A model generated the notes under the pieces. The model worked only from the letters and a program-made list of their open reading frames with translations. It made no database searches and had not been told where the DNA came from. The translations under genes and the position numbers were made by a program. A DNA stretch of 64,000 nt from positions 47,192-111,191 of the forward strand of contig CAVUGE010000037.1 of NCBI GenBank assembly GCA_963740945.1, read 5' to 3'. This DNA comes from CAVQBP01 sp963740945. Its GTDB lineage: Bacteria; Bacteroidota; Ignavibacteria; Ignavibacteriales; Ignavibacteriaceae. Positions within the stretch are counted from its first letter, which is position 1. Every line of letters begins with the position of its first letter. Shown one piece after another: positions 52,930-62,234 of the stretch.

Positions 52930-53496
52930 TTATGCCTCCTTCTCAAACATACTCTTCATATTTGCTTCTCTTTTCGGGTGAAACGCCGTCGTGGTAGGTC
53001 TGTCACTAACATCTATATCATTTATCCATAAACTATCACCTTTTGCATCAAAAATTCTAAAACCCATTTTTAATAAATGATGTATAAAAAACTGATCTGT
53101 ATAATCGAATAGCTCACTGTATAGAATCCCGTCAACTTTTAGTTTCGAACACAAGTTTACCGGCGACATATTTTCAATTGCTTTTTCCTTTATTATATCC
53201 TTCACTGAACCTGGTGATAAAACATCATAGTTTTTATCCATAACTTTTTTTGATAATAATTCTTCGATATTTAATAAACTTTCATTGGCATGTACCGTAT
53301 CCTCAACTAAATTTCTTTTATCAGACACAGGCATTATAGCAATAGATTTAATCTGTTTTTGATCATAATCCGATTTTATAAAAGTTGGAGTTGAGCCACA
53401 TCCAGTCAAGAATATTGTAAATATACAAATAGTAAATAAATAAATCCTGATAGAAGTTTTTCCACTGAAACAATTCAAACTAAAAAATGATTTCAT
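52930..53496 (-). CDS. Lipoprotein, GNA1162/DUF799-like
   Basis: A 188-residue protein with a lipobox (IFLTGC, about Cys33). SIAIMPVSDKRNLVEDTVHA and SKLKVDGILYSELFDYTDQF resemble the DUF799/GNA1162 family, which adopts a TolB-N-like fold and sits at the periplasmic face of the outer membrane. Its end (MKSMFEKEA) is followed at once by the membrane-protein gene. The role is unknown; envelope transport has been suggested for relatives. Confidence 0.6.
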   Translation of the reverse strand: MKSFFSLNCFSGKTSIRIYLFTICIFTIFLTGCGSTPTFIKSDYDQKQIKSIAIMPVSDKRNLVEDTVHANESLLNIEELLSKKVMDKNYDVLSPGSVKDIIKEKAIENMSPVNLCSKLKVDGILYSELFDYTDQFFIHHLLKMGFRIFDAKGDSLWINDIDVSDRPTTTAFHPKREANMKSMFEKEA

Positions 53497-53532
53497 AAGC
53501 TTCCTTTTGTTAAATAATTATAAAGCATATTT

Positions 53533-54018
53533 CTAGAACTGATTTACCAGCAGAGCCGACATGTACAACCCGATTCCATAAATTATGTGAGTGAGTAAAC
53601 TTTTTAATCTTCTAATATTTGGCTTAGGAAGATTTGATGATGCAATCCCAAAGCCCAAAGCCGGCTGCATAATAATGAATGGAGCAATAACGGTTATTAA
53701 CCCAATGACAAAAGCGGGATAAAATAATGGTTTATCTAACCAGTCTCTGCCATATACCAGAATTAGCAGAAAGGAAAAAGTAATACCGATAAGATAATGA
53801 GCAGTCCAGCCTATCAATAATTCATTCCGAACGGGTGGTGTTATCATAATGGTTTTATAATAAAATTTATCTTTAGGAAAGTTAGCTATCCACCGTCCGA
53901 CATAACGATAATCAAGAGATTTAATTTTAAATAAGCTTTGTATGAAGCCCTAGATATCTACTGTTAGAGTTGCTCCAATCCCGATAACAACTATTCTTAA
54001 AATCATATTTAAATCCAT
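53533..54018 (-). pseudogene. DUF2938 membrane protein interrupted by an amber codon
   Basis: From ATG 54018 one continuous frame reads MDLNMILRIVVIGIGATLTV, then DI-stop-GFIQSLFKIKSLDYRYVGRW, then PPVRNELLIGWTAHYLIGIT and LPKPNIRRLKSLLTHIIYGI, the DUF2938 family pattern. The stop is TAG at 53950-53952, where relatives have Trp (TGG), so a single G-to-A change explains it. The downstream ATG at 53847 could give a 104-residue product lacking the first helix. AAGGTGG precedes the ATG at 54018. Confidence 0.7.
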
Positions 54019-54416
54019 ACATACCACCTTTTGAATAATAAATTTTACTTGGCAAAAATAGTATTTTAAGAAATCAGAGTGATAGGACAAAAATGCAGTT
54101 TAACAGCGGGGGTATGGAACCGTTTCTTTAAAGAGATTTTTAAAACTATTTTTTTACTTTTATAAGAATTTAATTGAAACTTAATTTTTTTCGTTATAAT
54201 TTGAAAGGGTGTCAAAAAAAGTGGGCATATATAGAGCTTTTCAAAAATACAAAACTCCTATAAAATATTCTAAATCATCATATAGGTGTGAGTTAAGTGA
54301 CGAAGCTGTGCCGGGAATATCTCCACAAGCCAGCAAAACCAAAGAAAAAATGTATTAAATTTTATTATGAAAAAATACTTGGAAGGGGAAGACAATATAA
54401 AATATTTTATTGCAAT

Positions 54417-55385
54417 ATGGTAACAGAACAAAAACCAATTAACTCGAGCTTTGGCGAAACATCAACAGCGACAGAGGTTATCTCAGGAATTAACCTAAAC
54501 GGAAAGACAGTAATTGTAACAGGTGGACATTCTGGAATCGGGCTTGAAACGACAAGAGTTTTGTCGGGCGCGGGTGCAACAGTCATTGTCGGCTCACGTG
54601 ACATAACGAAAGCGAAGCACACACTTGCAGAAGTTAAAAGGGTAAGCGTTATTGAGCTTGACTTATCAGAACCTTTATCGGTAGATGCATTTGCAAATGA
54701 ATTTCGTAAATCATTCAAAGCATGCGATATTCTTATTAACAATGCTGGCATTATGGCGACTCCGCTTTTGCGAAACAGTTTAGGTTATGAAATGCAATTC
54801 GCAACAAATCATCTTGGACATTTTCTATTAACTGCAAGACTTTGGAACGAGCTTCGTGAATCAGGGGGACGGGTCATTAGCTTATCTTCATTAGGCCATA
54901 GATTCGGCAGTATTAAATTTGACGACCCTAATTTCATTACACATCCATATGAAAAATGGACGGCGTACGGACAATCTAAAACTGCCAATTCACTTTTTGC
55001 CGTTCATTTAGATAAAGTAGGAGAAAAATATGGTATCAGAGCATTTGCTGTTCATCCCGGACGCATTACTTCTACTGACCTGAGCCGGTTTATGTCGGAT
55101 GAAGAAATAGCAACGACAGCGAATTCAACACCTTCAAATCCTAAGTTTGTTCCCTCTTTTGTAAAATCAATTTCCCAAGGTGCTGCCACAACTCTTTGGT
55201 GTGCAACCAACCCTCAATTGATAAATAAAGGAGGAGTTTACTGTGCTGATTGCAATATTTCGCCAATAGTAGACGATGACAGCCCTCAAGTTAACGGGGT
55301 TCGCAGGTGGGCAATAAATCCTTCAATAGCGGAACATCTATGGACGCTTAGCGAACAATTAGTCGGATTTGATTGGACAGAATAG
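54417..55385 (+). CDS. Short-chain dehydrogenase (retinol-dehydrogenase-like)
   Basis: From ATG 54417 (MVTEQKPINSSFGETSTATE) a 322-residue SDR: TGGHSGIG (NAD(P) binding), NNAGIM, SLSSLGHRF with the catalytic Ser, and YGQSKTAN for the catalytic Tyr and Lys, then HPGRI. An upstream GTG at 54297 would add 40 basic residues with no family support. The sequence after the stop includes GCCGCTAACATC, like a cassette left core, so it may be a stray former cassette. The substrate is unknown. Confidence 0.85.
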   Translation: MVTEQKPINSSFGETSTATEVISGINLNGKTVIVTGGHSGIGLETTRVLSGAGATVIVGSRDITKAKHTLAEVKRVSVIELDLSEPLSVDAFANEFRKSFKACDILINNAGIMATPLLRNSLGYEMQFATNHLGHFLLTARLWNELRESGGRVISLSSLGHRFGSIKFDDPNFITHPYEKWTAYGQSKTANSLFAVHLDKVGEKYGIRAFAVHPGRITSTDLSRFMSDEEIATTANSTPSNPKFVPSFVKSISQGAATTLWCATNPQLINKGGVYCADCNISPIVDDDSPQVNGVRRWAINPSIAEHLWTLSEQLVGFDWTE

Positions 55386-55674
55386 CAAGCTTAAAAAGAG
55401 ACTACCTATAGTCAACAATATGACAGCCGCTAACATCAGATTAAAAGCAATTAAAAGAAGAACGGCTTTATTAGTTATTGAAGGTGTTTGGGGTATTCTA
55501 CCCTCGCATATGTTAAAAAATTGACTGGATCAGCTATAAAAAAAATTATAAAAGTGGAGCATCTCAAACCTCCTAATTTTTCCCCCCACTCTTTTTTCAG
55601 CACTTCTACTTCTTCCAAAATCTCGTCTTCTTAACACAACTAACAATATTTTTCCCTTATATTATTAATAAACT
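55386..55674. other. Intergenic with a cassette-like core
   Basis: GCCGCTAACATC at about 55,431 resembles an attC left core, but no paired right end is visible. The rest, with GGAGCATCTCAAACCTCC, holds nothing recognisable. Confidence 0.35.
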
Positions 55675-55740
55675 ATGCCTAACGAATTACTAAATAAAGG
55701 AAAACAAGCTTTATTAACCGAGGAATGGGAAAAGCCCTAG
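55675..55740 (+). pseudogene. N-terminal remnant of a TPR-type gene
   Basis: ATG 55675 to TAG 55740 reads MPNELLNKGKQALLTEEWEK, then P and stop. The first 20 residues match the start of TPR proteins and TPR-LuxR regulators (GKxAL, then EWEKA). A stop and unrelated DNA follow, so only the 5' end survives. 55,741-56,006 shows no gene. Confidence 0.4.
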
Positions 55741-56006
55741 GGGCTATTAAACAAAGATCTACCCGAAGTTATTTGCGCTTGGATTTTTTTCAATCCTGTG
55801 ATATCAAACATGGGAAAATAATTTTTTAATAGCATATTGCTTTTTAAAAGACTTACTTCTCTTCTTTATTCTTCTTGTCTTTTTCGAAAATGATGTAAAG
55901 CCAGCTAAGGTACGCATCATAAAAAATATAACATTTATAATTATGCCTTGAAGGCAGATAATAGTTTAAAATCTTATATTGTTTTCTAAAAAAACGGAGG
56001 GTAAAA

Positions 56007-57269
56007 ATGAAATTATTTTCAATAATTCTAACGGCGTTTTTTATCTTTTCAATTTCGACTTTCACATCTGCGCAATTTGATCTGGGAAAAGTGATTAAAA
56101 AAAAGGTTGAGAAAGAAGCCAAGAAAGGAGTAGAAAAAACTGTTGAGAAAGGTGTTGAAGAAACTGAAGATGCTGTTACAAATGAAAGCAAAGAAGATAA
56201 TAATGAAAAGAGCAATACCGGGGAAGATATAAAAACCACAAACTCCGGGGATCAAACTGAAGCAAATAAATCATCGGGAGAACAAGCAGAGGAATTAAAA
56301 ATCTGGTCCAAATATGATTTTGTTCCCGGCGATAAAATAATATTTGAAGATAATCTTGTAAATGAAGAAAGCGGAGAATTCCCCTCAAAGTGGGATTTGG
56401 TAAGCGGCACTGCTCAGGTCGCTTCATTGGGAGATGATAATGTAATTCAACTCGTTCATAAGAATACTATCGTTGTCCCTTTAATGAATAAAAGAGATTT
56501 TTTGCCAGATGTTTTTACAATCGAATTCGATGTATTCTTTGAAGAACTGGCAGTAAAAAGAGGTGAGCAATATCTAATAAGACTTTTTGAGGGGAAAAAT
56601 CTTACTGCACAAGATAATAAAAAAAATACTGTTATTGTTGTTTCATGGGACAGAGTTAGGATGGGAAATTTTGGAGGACAAACATCCGATTTTATATCAG
56701 AGAGAAAAAGCTGGCAGGCTAAATGGAAACATATTGCAATTTCATTTAATGAAAGATCTTTAAAGCTTTATATGGATCATGAAAGAATGCTAAATATTCC
56801 CAACGCAGGATTTGAACCTAAAATGTTTTCAATATGCGGACAGTTTGATGATCGCTTTATAAAAATAAGTGCTTTTAAAAATATTAGAGTGAATGAAGGC
56901 GGCAAAAAGTTATACGATAGAATTGCAGCTGAAGGTAAATTTATAACCCACGGAATTTTGTTTGAAGTTGATAAGGCAGATATTAATGCAAAGTCAATGG
57001 GAACAATAAATGAAATCGTCAAACTGATGAACGAACACCCTGAATTAAAGTTTAGCATCGAAGGTCATACAGATAGTGACGGCGAGGATTCTTATAATCT
57101 AAAATTATCGGAGGATCGTTCACTTTCCGTTAAAAATCTCCTTGTCGATTTAGGCATTGAAGAAGCAAGATTAGAAAACAAAGGATGGGGCGAAAGCAAG
57201 CCGCTAAATGGAAATTCGACCCCGGAAGAAAAAGCAAATAACAGGCGTGTTGAGTTTGTTAAAATTTAA
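56007..57269 (+). CDS. OmpA-family outer-membrane/peptidoglycan-binding protein
   Basis: A 420-residue protein with a signal peptide (MKLFSIILTAFFIFSISTFT, then SAQ). It has a Lys/Glu-rich segment (IKKKVEKEAKKGVEKTVEKG) and an acidic Asn/Ser linker to about 100, a middle domain with concanavalin-like strands (about 115-300), and a C-terminal OmpA domain: ILFEVDKADINAKSMGTINE, then FSIEGHTDSDGEDSYNLKLS and ADNRRVE-type NNRRVEFVKI. ACGGAGGG lies seven bases before the ATG. It tethers the envelope to peptidoglycan. Confidence 0.88.
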   Translation: MKLFSIILTAFFIFSISTFTSAQFDLGKVIKKKVEKEAKKGVEKTVEKGVEETEDAVTNESKEDNNEKSNTGEDIKTTNSGDQTEANKSSGEQAEELKIWSKYDFVPGDKIIFEDNLVNEESGEFPSKWDLVSGTAQVASLGDDNVIQLVHKNTIVVPLMNKRDFLPDVFTIEFDVFFEELAVKRGEQYLIRLFEGKNLTAQDNKKNTVIVVSWDRVRMGNFGGQTSDFISERKSWQAKWKHIAISFNERSLKLYMDHERMLNIPNAGFEPKMFSICGQFDDRFIKISAFKNIRVNEGGKKLYDRIAAEGKFITHGILFEVDKADINAKSMGTINEIVKLMNEHPELKFSIEGHTDSDGEDSYNLKLSEDRSLSVKNLLVDLGIEEARLENKGWGESKPLNGNSTPEEKANNRRVEFVKI

Positions 57270-57290
57270 TTTCGTTTGAGTTGAATTAAT

Positions 57291-57436
57291 AACTCACGTT
57301 ACACAAGAATAGGTATTTGAAAGATGACATCTTTATTTTTTAAAATAAAGTTTCATCTGAACTTACATTTTAATAAAAAATTGAAGAGAATTATTCTTAT
57401 AAAAGATGTCATCTTTACTATGCATAACATCAGTTA
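57291..57436. mobile_element. Non-autonomous palindromic element (MITE-like)
   Basis: Ends AACTCACGTTACACA (57291) and TGCATAACATCAGTT (to 57435) are imperfect inverted repeats related to those of the element at 36216. The interior has AAAGATGACATCTTT and AAAGATGTCATCTTT as a second inverted pair. About 146 bp; no coding frame. Confidence 0.6.
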
Positions 57437-57608
57437 ATAAAATAAAAATAGTGCAAATAAGATAATTAATGTGGGGTACTCATACCTCCTTTTTATATCA
57501 AAAATTTTGAGGTCATAAAGGATAAAACAATATAACATTGAGTAAGTGGAAAATTGCCCACGACCGGGGGGGTAGTAATCCCTCTAGCAGTGTACATGTT
57601 GGGGGGGC

Positions 57609-57680
57609 ATAAATTCATTAGTAATGAGAAGTTTTTGCATACTTGAAAATAATTATTTGAGAACTATTAAGATTTAGTTT
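57609..57680. repeat. Second copy of the 73-bp repeat at 27028
   Basis: It shares ATAAATTCATTAGTAATGAG and GAGAACTATTAAGATTTA with 27028-27100. Upstream are two G-runs (GGGGGGG at about 57,565 and 57,601) separated by 36 bases. No gene lies between 57,437 and 57,778. Confidence 0.7.
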
Positions 57681-57778
57681 AAAGTTTTATATTTTTCATT
57701 TATAATAAAGGATTTACATGAGGTGTTCAAAAGTGTGCTTGAGCAAATCCAGAGATCTTTGTCTCACCAGATGAGTCT

Positions 57779-58405
57779 TTAGGGAAACAATGACGAAAGC
57801 GAGTTTGAATTAAGAAATGTAGATGATGGGTGGTTTGTTGTGGGTGGTAGGAAACCCCTCCCTAACCCTCCCCTTTGGTAAAGGGGAGGGAATTTTAATT
57901 CATTAACGACTGTATTTATGAGTAAATCTCTAATTGTAATATCCCTTTTTAAGGGTTCAGTTCTCAGGGAGTCGGTTGACTTTATACTCTGTTCATGACT
58001 GAGCACACTTATATTTTTAAATTCGGGTAGGTATTTCTTAACAGGATCATCAAGAAGAAAAAGGCCATCCTCATAACATATTAGAGCAGCAACACCGGTA
58101 ACAATTTTTGCAATTGATGCCATCCGGAATATGGAGTTCTTCCTTATTCTTATTTTATTCTCAACATTCTGGTAACCAAATGTTTTAAAATTAACTATAT
58201 TTCCTCCCCGGGTTATTAATGTAACTACACCTGATAATTTTTTATTATCTACAAGCTCCTGGATAACATTTTCCATTTGTTTAAGTTTATCCGAAGAAAA
58301 TCCCAATTCTTCAGGTGATTTTTGAAGATCTCTCTGACAAAAAGAAAAATTTCCAAAGAAGTTTAGAAGGATAGTAACAATTAGTATTTTCTTAATGATA
58401 TTCAT
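57779..58405 (-). pseudogene. Beta-lactamase-fold serine hydrolase, truncated by a repeat element
   Basis: A signal peptide (MNIIKKILIVTILLNFFGNF) and the N-terminal half of a class C/EstB-type hydrolase with SxxK at MASIAKIVTG and LLDDPVKKYLPEF, up to ITIRDLL. After that the frame reads FPPLYQRGGLGRGF, which is the translation of a CCTCTCC/GGAGAGG-type intergenic palindrome (57,845-57,895). The downstream YxN and KTG-box half is missing. The gene is dead or makes a short protein with a repeat-encoded tail. Confidence 0.75.
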
Positions 58406-58523
58406 TAATTTTTTCTAATTAATATATTTAATAATCTAATATCACATGAATAATATTTATTTTGAAAATACTCTCAACAATTTATACCTAATTTTCAGTT
58501 TTCCTTGTATGAAAAAAAGTATT

Positions 58524-60902
58524 TTATTCATCTCTTAAAGACTGCGAGGGATTAATTCTTGCAGCCTTAAGTGTTTGAGTTCCAATTGTAAACCATGCGA
58601 TAAGCAGTATTATTATGCCTGCACTTAAAAAATACTCTAGAGCCAAGTTTATTCTATAAGCAAAACCTTCGAGCCAGTTATTTATTAAAAAATAGCTAAG
58701 TGGTAGAGCTATTACTATTGAGGTTAAAACCAATTTTGTAAAGTCTTTTGATAGAAGAAATATAATTGCAAATTCACTCGAACCTAATACTTTTCGGATA
58801 CCGATTTCTTTTCGTCTTTTTTGTGTTGTGAATGCTGTAAGGCCAAGTAAGCCAAGACAAGAAATAATGATAGCCAATCCAGCAAAATATGCAGAAAGTT
58901 TTCCAGTATGAATTTCCGATTTATAAAGTGCCCTGTAATCATCATTCATAAATGTGAACTCGACCGGTTGATTATTAAACTTCTTAAAGATTTTCCCAAT
59001 CTGTTCAATACTAGCCTTTTCGGTTCCTGCTTTGATTTTAACAATAACGTCCGGATTATATTTTCGAAATCGTAGAATCAAAGGTTCTATTTTCTCACGC
59101 AGAGATCCGTAATGAAAATCTTTAACAACTCCAATGATCTGCATATCAAACCGTATACGTTTATTGATTGGATTTTTTAATCCCATCATTTTTACAGCCG
59201 CTTCGTTCACAATTATGTTGTTTTCTTCATTATTATAATTTCTTGAAAAAGATCGTCCTTCAATCACTTGCAGATCAAGTGTTTTAATGAAATCATTACT
59301 AACAAACGGCGCTTTAAACAGATAATCTTCATCTGATTTTTGACCGCTCCAAGAGCAGCCTGTTTGTCCGATAAAATCTTTCATGATGCTACCGGACATA
59401 TTTGTAACATCAACAACACCTGGTATATTTCTTAATTCCGATAGGAAAGAATCATACTTATTATTGGACTGGTCAGAGGGTTCAAAGACCTGCTTCCATT
59501 GGAAACATAAAATATTATCCCGATTGTAACCAAGATTCTTAGTCTGTGTGAATTCAACCTGCTTATTAATTACAAAAACACCGACTATAAAAATGATTGA
59601 TAAAACAAATTGAAATATTACTAGTACTTTCCGCACCCATAGTCCGCTCAAAGAGGTATTAAACTTTCCTTTTAGCATCATAATAGGATTGAGACTCGAA
59701 AGATAAAATGCAGGATAGCTTCCGGAAATGAGGCCGGTAAGAGCTGTAATTCCAAGAAGCACTAAAATAAATGCAGGAGTAAAATACAAGGAAATATCTT
59801 TACCAGTGAATGAATTGAACTGCGGAAGCAGCAATTCGACAATAACAATAGCCATTAACAGTGATAAAAAAGTAATAGAGATTGATTCAAGTATATATTG
59901 AACAATAAGCTCTTTTCTATTTGCGCCAACTGTTTTTTTTATCCCGATTTCTTTAAGTCTTGTCGACGCTTTAGCTATAGATAGGTTCATGAAATTGATA
60001 CAAGCGATAAGCAGAATTAGAATAGCAACAAGAGAGAACAATCTTACATATGTAATTCTACCGCCTGATACAATGCCATTTTCGTAAACACCGTATAAAT
60101 ATCTATTAGAGAATTGCTGGATGAACAGGGAAACATTTTTATTAGAAGGATCTTTTGATTTCAAGTAGTCTTTAATTTTTTCATTAAACCGTTGAGCATC
60201 CGTACCGGGTTTTAGTAATAAACATGTTTCAGCATAAAAGCCTCCCCACGTATTTGCAAAAGGATCATTTTCTAATATTTTTTTAATACTAAAAATTACA
60301 TCAAATTGATATCTTGAGTTTTTAGGAGGATCTTGAAAAACACCTGAAATCTGGAACGTTCCCTGGAAAAATGGGTGTTGCCATTCTAAAGTTTTACCTA
60401 TAATATGACTTGTAGTTTTGAATATCTTCCTAGCTAATGTCTCGGATATGACAATGTTGTTAATATTTCTCAGCACAGAATTGATATCACCCTTGATTAA
60501 ATGATATGAAAAAACATGGAAAAAATCTTTATCGGCAAACATTCCTTTTGCAGTTAAATGATTTTCGCCATTGATCAGCATACCTTCTTTAGTATAGAAT
60601 AAGAATGCATTATTGGCAGTGGCATATTCAACCTCAGGGAATTCTTTCTCCATTTCGTTTGCCATAATCACAGGTGTTATCTTTTCCGTAGAAATCCCTC
60701 GCGGAGATTTAAAATTAGCCAGTACTTGATAAAGACTGCTGTCTTTTTCATTAAATCTATCAATATTGATTTCATCATATACCCACATGTAAATAAATAA
60801 GGTACAAGCAATGCCAGTTGATAAACCAATAAGATTAATAAAAAAAGTGCTTTTGGATCTTTTAAAGTTTCTGAAAATTATAAGCAGATTATGTTTTAAC
60901 AT
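58524..60902 (-). CDS. FtsX/MacB-type ABC transporter permease
   Basis: A 792-residue protein with the duplicated MacB arrangement. An N-terminal helix (FFINLIGLSTGIACTLFIYM) and a periplasmic MacB-PCD domain are followed by three helices (about 280-430, including LRKIGIKKTV-like RLKEIGIKKTVGANRKELIV). A second MacB-PCD and a final three-helix FtsX unit end KAARINPSQSLRDE. These permeases couple an ATPase to outer-membrane lipoprotein or peptide transport. No ATPase gene is adjacent, and a paralogue remnant follows upstream. Confidence 0.88.
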   Translation of the reverse strand: MLKHNLLIIFRNFKRSKSTFFINLIGLSTGIACTLFIYMWVYDEINIDRFNEKDSSLYQVLANFKSPRGISTEKITPVIMANEMEKEFPEVEYATANNAFLFYTKEGMLINGENHLTAKGMFADKDFFHVFSYHLIKGDINSVLRNINNIVISETLARKIFKTTSHIIGKTLEWQHPFFQGTFQISGVFQDPPKNSRYQFDVIFSIKKILENDPFANTWGGFYAETCLLLKPGTDAQRFNEKIKDYLKSKDPSNKNVSLFIQQFSNRYLYGVYENGIVSGGRITYVRLFSLVAILILLIACINFMNLSIAKASTRLKEIGIKKTVGANRKELIVQYILESISITFLSLLMAIVIVELLLPQFNSFTGKDISLYFTPAFILVLLGITALTGLISGSYPAFYLSSLNPIMMLKGKFNTSLSGLWVRKVLVIFQFVLSIIFIVGVFVINKQVEFTQTKNLGYNRDNILCFQWKQVFEPSDQSNNKYDSFLSELRNIPGVVDVTNMSGSIMKDFIGQTGCSWSGQKSDEDYLFKAPFVSNDFIKTLDLQVIEGRSFSRNYNNEENNIIVNEAAVKMMGLKNPINKRIRFDMQIIGVVKDFHYGSLREKIEPLILRFRKYNPDVIVKIKAGTEKASIEQIGKIFKKFNNQPVEFTFMNDDYRALYKSEIHTGKLSAYFAGLAIIISCLGLLGLTAFTTQKRRKEIGIRKVLGSSEFAIIFLLSKDFTKLVLTSIVIALPLSYFLINNWLEGFAYRINLALEYFLSAGIIILLIAWFTIGTQTLKAARINPSQSLRDE

Positions 60903-60929
60903 TTTTCCCTTCCTTAACTTAAAAGATGA

Positions 60930-61030
60930 TTTATTTCTCTCTCAAACATTGTGAAAGGATTTATTCTTGCTGCATTTTATTGCGTGAAAGTTCAATGTTG
61001 CCCATGCGAAAAGCGATTTTGAATAAATTT
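60930..61030 (-). pseudogene. C-terminal remnant of a second FtsX-type permease
   Basis: In two frames the minus strand reads FAWATLNFHAIKC and AARINPFTMFEREI, matching the end of the adjacent permease (AWFTIGTQTLKAARINPSQS). Only about 30 codons remain, with a frameshift. It shows that this locus once held tandem permease paralogues. Confidence 0.55.
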
Positions 61031-61381
61031 TTAATATTGAACCCCTCTAAATTATTTACACCCTGTACTTCAGTCTGTTTTCTAAATACAACTTAAAAAT
61101 TTAAAAAAATCTTCCAGTTTATATTAATAATTTAATAAAATCACAAAAAAGCGTAAGTATTGATTCCTAGTTTATAATCAAAGATTATGCCCATATAAAA
61201 CTATTTAAAAATATATTATTATCTAACTTTTATAATCAATTGATTGTTCAGTCACGGACATTAGTGAACGCTACCGTACAATTCAATCGAAATTGTCTAT
61301 AACCATAAGTTTTCCAATATCTCTTAAGCTTTCAATTTTACTAATAATCTTTAATTAGCAATAAAAAGTAGAGTTAATTAG
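61031..61381. other. Intergenic, no gene recognised
   Basis: A strongly AT-rich 350-base stretch between the permease remnant and a DUF72-like remnant. Nothing more could be supported. Confidence 0.4.
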
Positions 61382-61592
61382 CTACAATAATCTTTTAATT
61401 TTCTCAATCGTCAACGGTGCACACACCTTATGATGATTATTAACATTTAAATATACGTCTACATCTCTACCCTGAAGCTCTTGTATCATTTTAACTATGT
61501 CAGATAATTCCTCATCCCGGGATAAGTGATTGATAAAATCTTGTAGAATATAAGGAAAGATATTGTTGAATTGTTTTATTGTTAGCTCAATC
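61382..61592 (-). pseudogene. C-terminal remnant of a DUF72 (YecE-like) gene
   Basis: The minus strand reads ELTIKQFNNIFPYILQDFIN, then DIVKMIQELQGRDVDVYLNV and NNHHKVCAPLTIEKIKRLL, ending TAG at 61382-61384. DVYVYFNNH-like text close to the end is the mark of DUF72 proteins. The start and most of the gene are missing. Confidence 0.5.
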
Positions 61593-61780
61593 CCCTACCC
61601 TTTCCTTATGAAGGCAAAAAGGGATCCGGACAAAAATCCGGGAGGAGGTAACTATGTTGGTGGATTACAATGATCACCTTTGGTGTTTATTATAGTCTAG
61701 AACTATCTATCCGTTGGATAAATCAAAATGCAATGAGAGTGGGACTTTACTTTTAGACTCTTAGAAAAAACTACAGTGAC
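61593..61780. repeat. Degenerate intergenic repeats
   Basis: CCCCTACCCTTTCCTTATGA, then a GGATCCGGA/TCCGGGAGG region, is a decayed copy of the palindrome family at 12,480. ATCCGTTGGATAAATC near 61,707 is half of the hairpin at 12,571. Confidence 0.5.
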
Positions 61781-61867
61781 ATGAAAATTTTAAAGCCTTA
61801 TTGTTGTATTCAGAATGAGCGCTCATTGTTAATAAATAATCATTCACAATATATAAGGAGTTCAATC

Positions 61868-62209
61868 ATGGCACGTCTTAAAGGTTCGGTATTAGGGAAT
61901 CTCAGCGCAAGACTGGGGAACTTATCAGCGCGTACAAATAACGGAGAAACAATTCTTGCTGCACGTCCGTCCAGCTTTAATGTTTCTCAAAGTCCAGCAG
62001 TTGTTGCAGTTAGAAAAAAATTCTCTGTCTGTTCTCAGATTGGCAAAGTTGTCGATGACATTGATGACTTAAAGAAAATCTGGAATAAAGTTAAACCGGC
62101 AGGTATTTCTGTCTATAATACTGTAATTCAGAAGAACTTCCAGTATTCAGATACAGAGAGACCGACTGCTGGCTTCATTATTACTTCTGCCCAATTTTCT
62201 ATATTTTGA
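61868..62209 (+). CDS. Small hypothetical protein starting MARLKGSVLGN (113 aa)
   Basis: AAGGAG seven bases before ATG 61868 supports this start over the in-frame ATG at 61781. The product reads MARLKGSVLGNLSARLGNLS, then NGETILAARPSSFNVSQSPA and GISVYNTVIQKNFQYSDTE. The end (TAGFIITSAQFSIF) looks out of register and may be frameshifted. It resembles small Bacteroidota proteins of the DUF6266 type, which I cannot confirm. No function is assigned. Confidence 0.55.
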   Translation: MARLKGSVLGNLSARLGNLSARTNNGETILAARPSSFNVSQSPAVVAVRKKFSVCSQIGKVVDDIDDLKKIWNKVKPAGISVYNTVIQKNFQYSDTERPTAGFIITSAQFSIF

Positions 62210-62234
62210 AAAATTAAAAATTATCAAATAATCT

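Noticed and set aside
55425..55440. attC site after the SDR at 54417-55385
   Set aside because: Only a left-core-like GCCGCTAAC is present, with no right core or pairing arms within 200 bases.
57560..57610. Two runs of seven G residues as a possible G-quadruplex or phase-variable tract
   Set aside because: Only two runs are present, far from a start codon, so neither a quadruplex nor a phase switch is supported.
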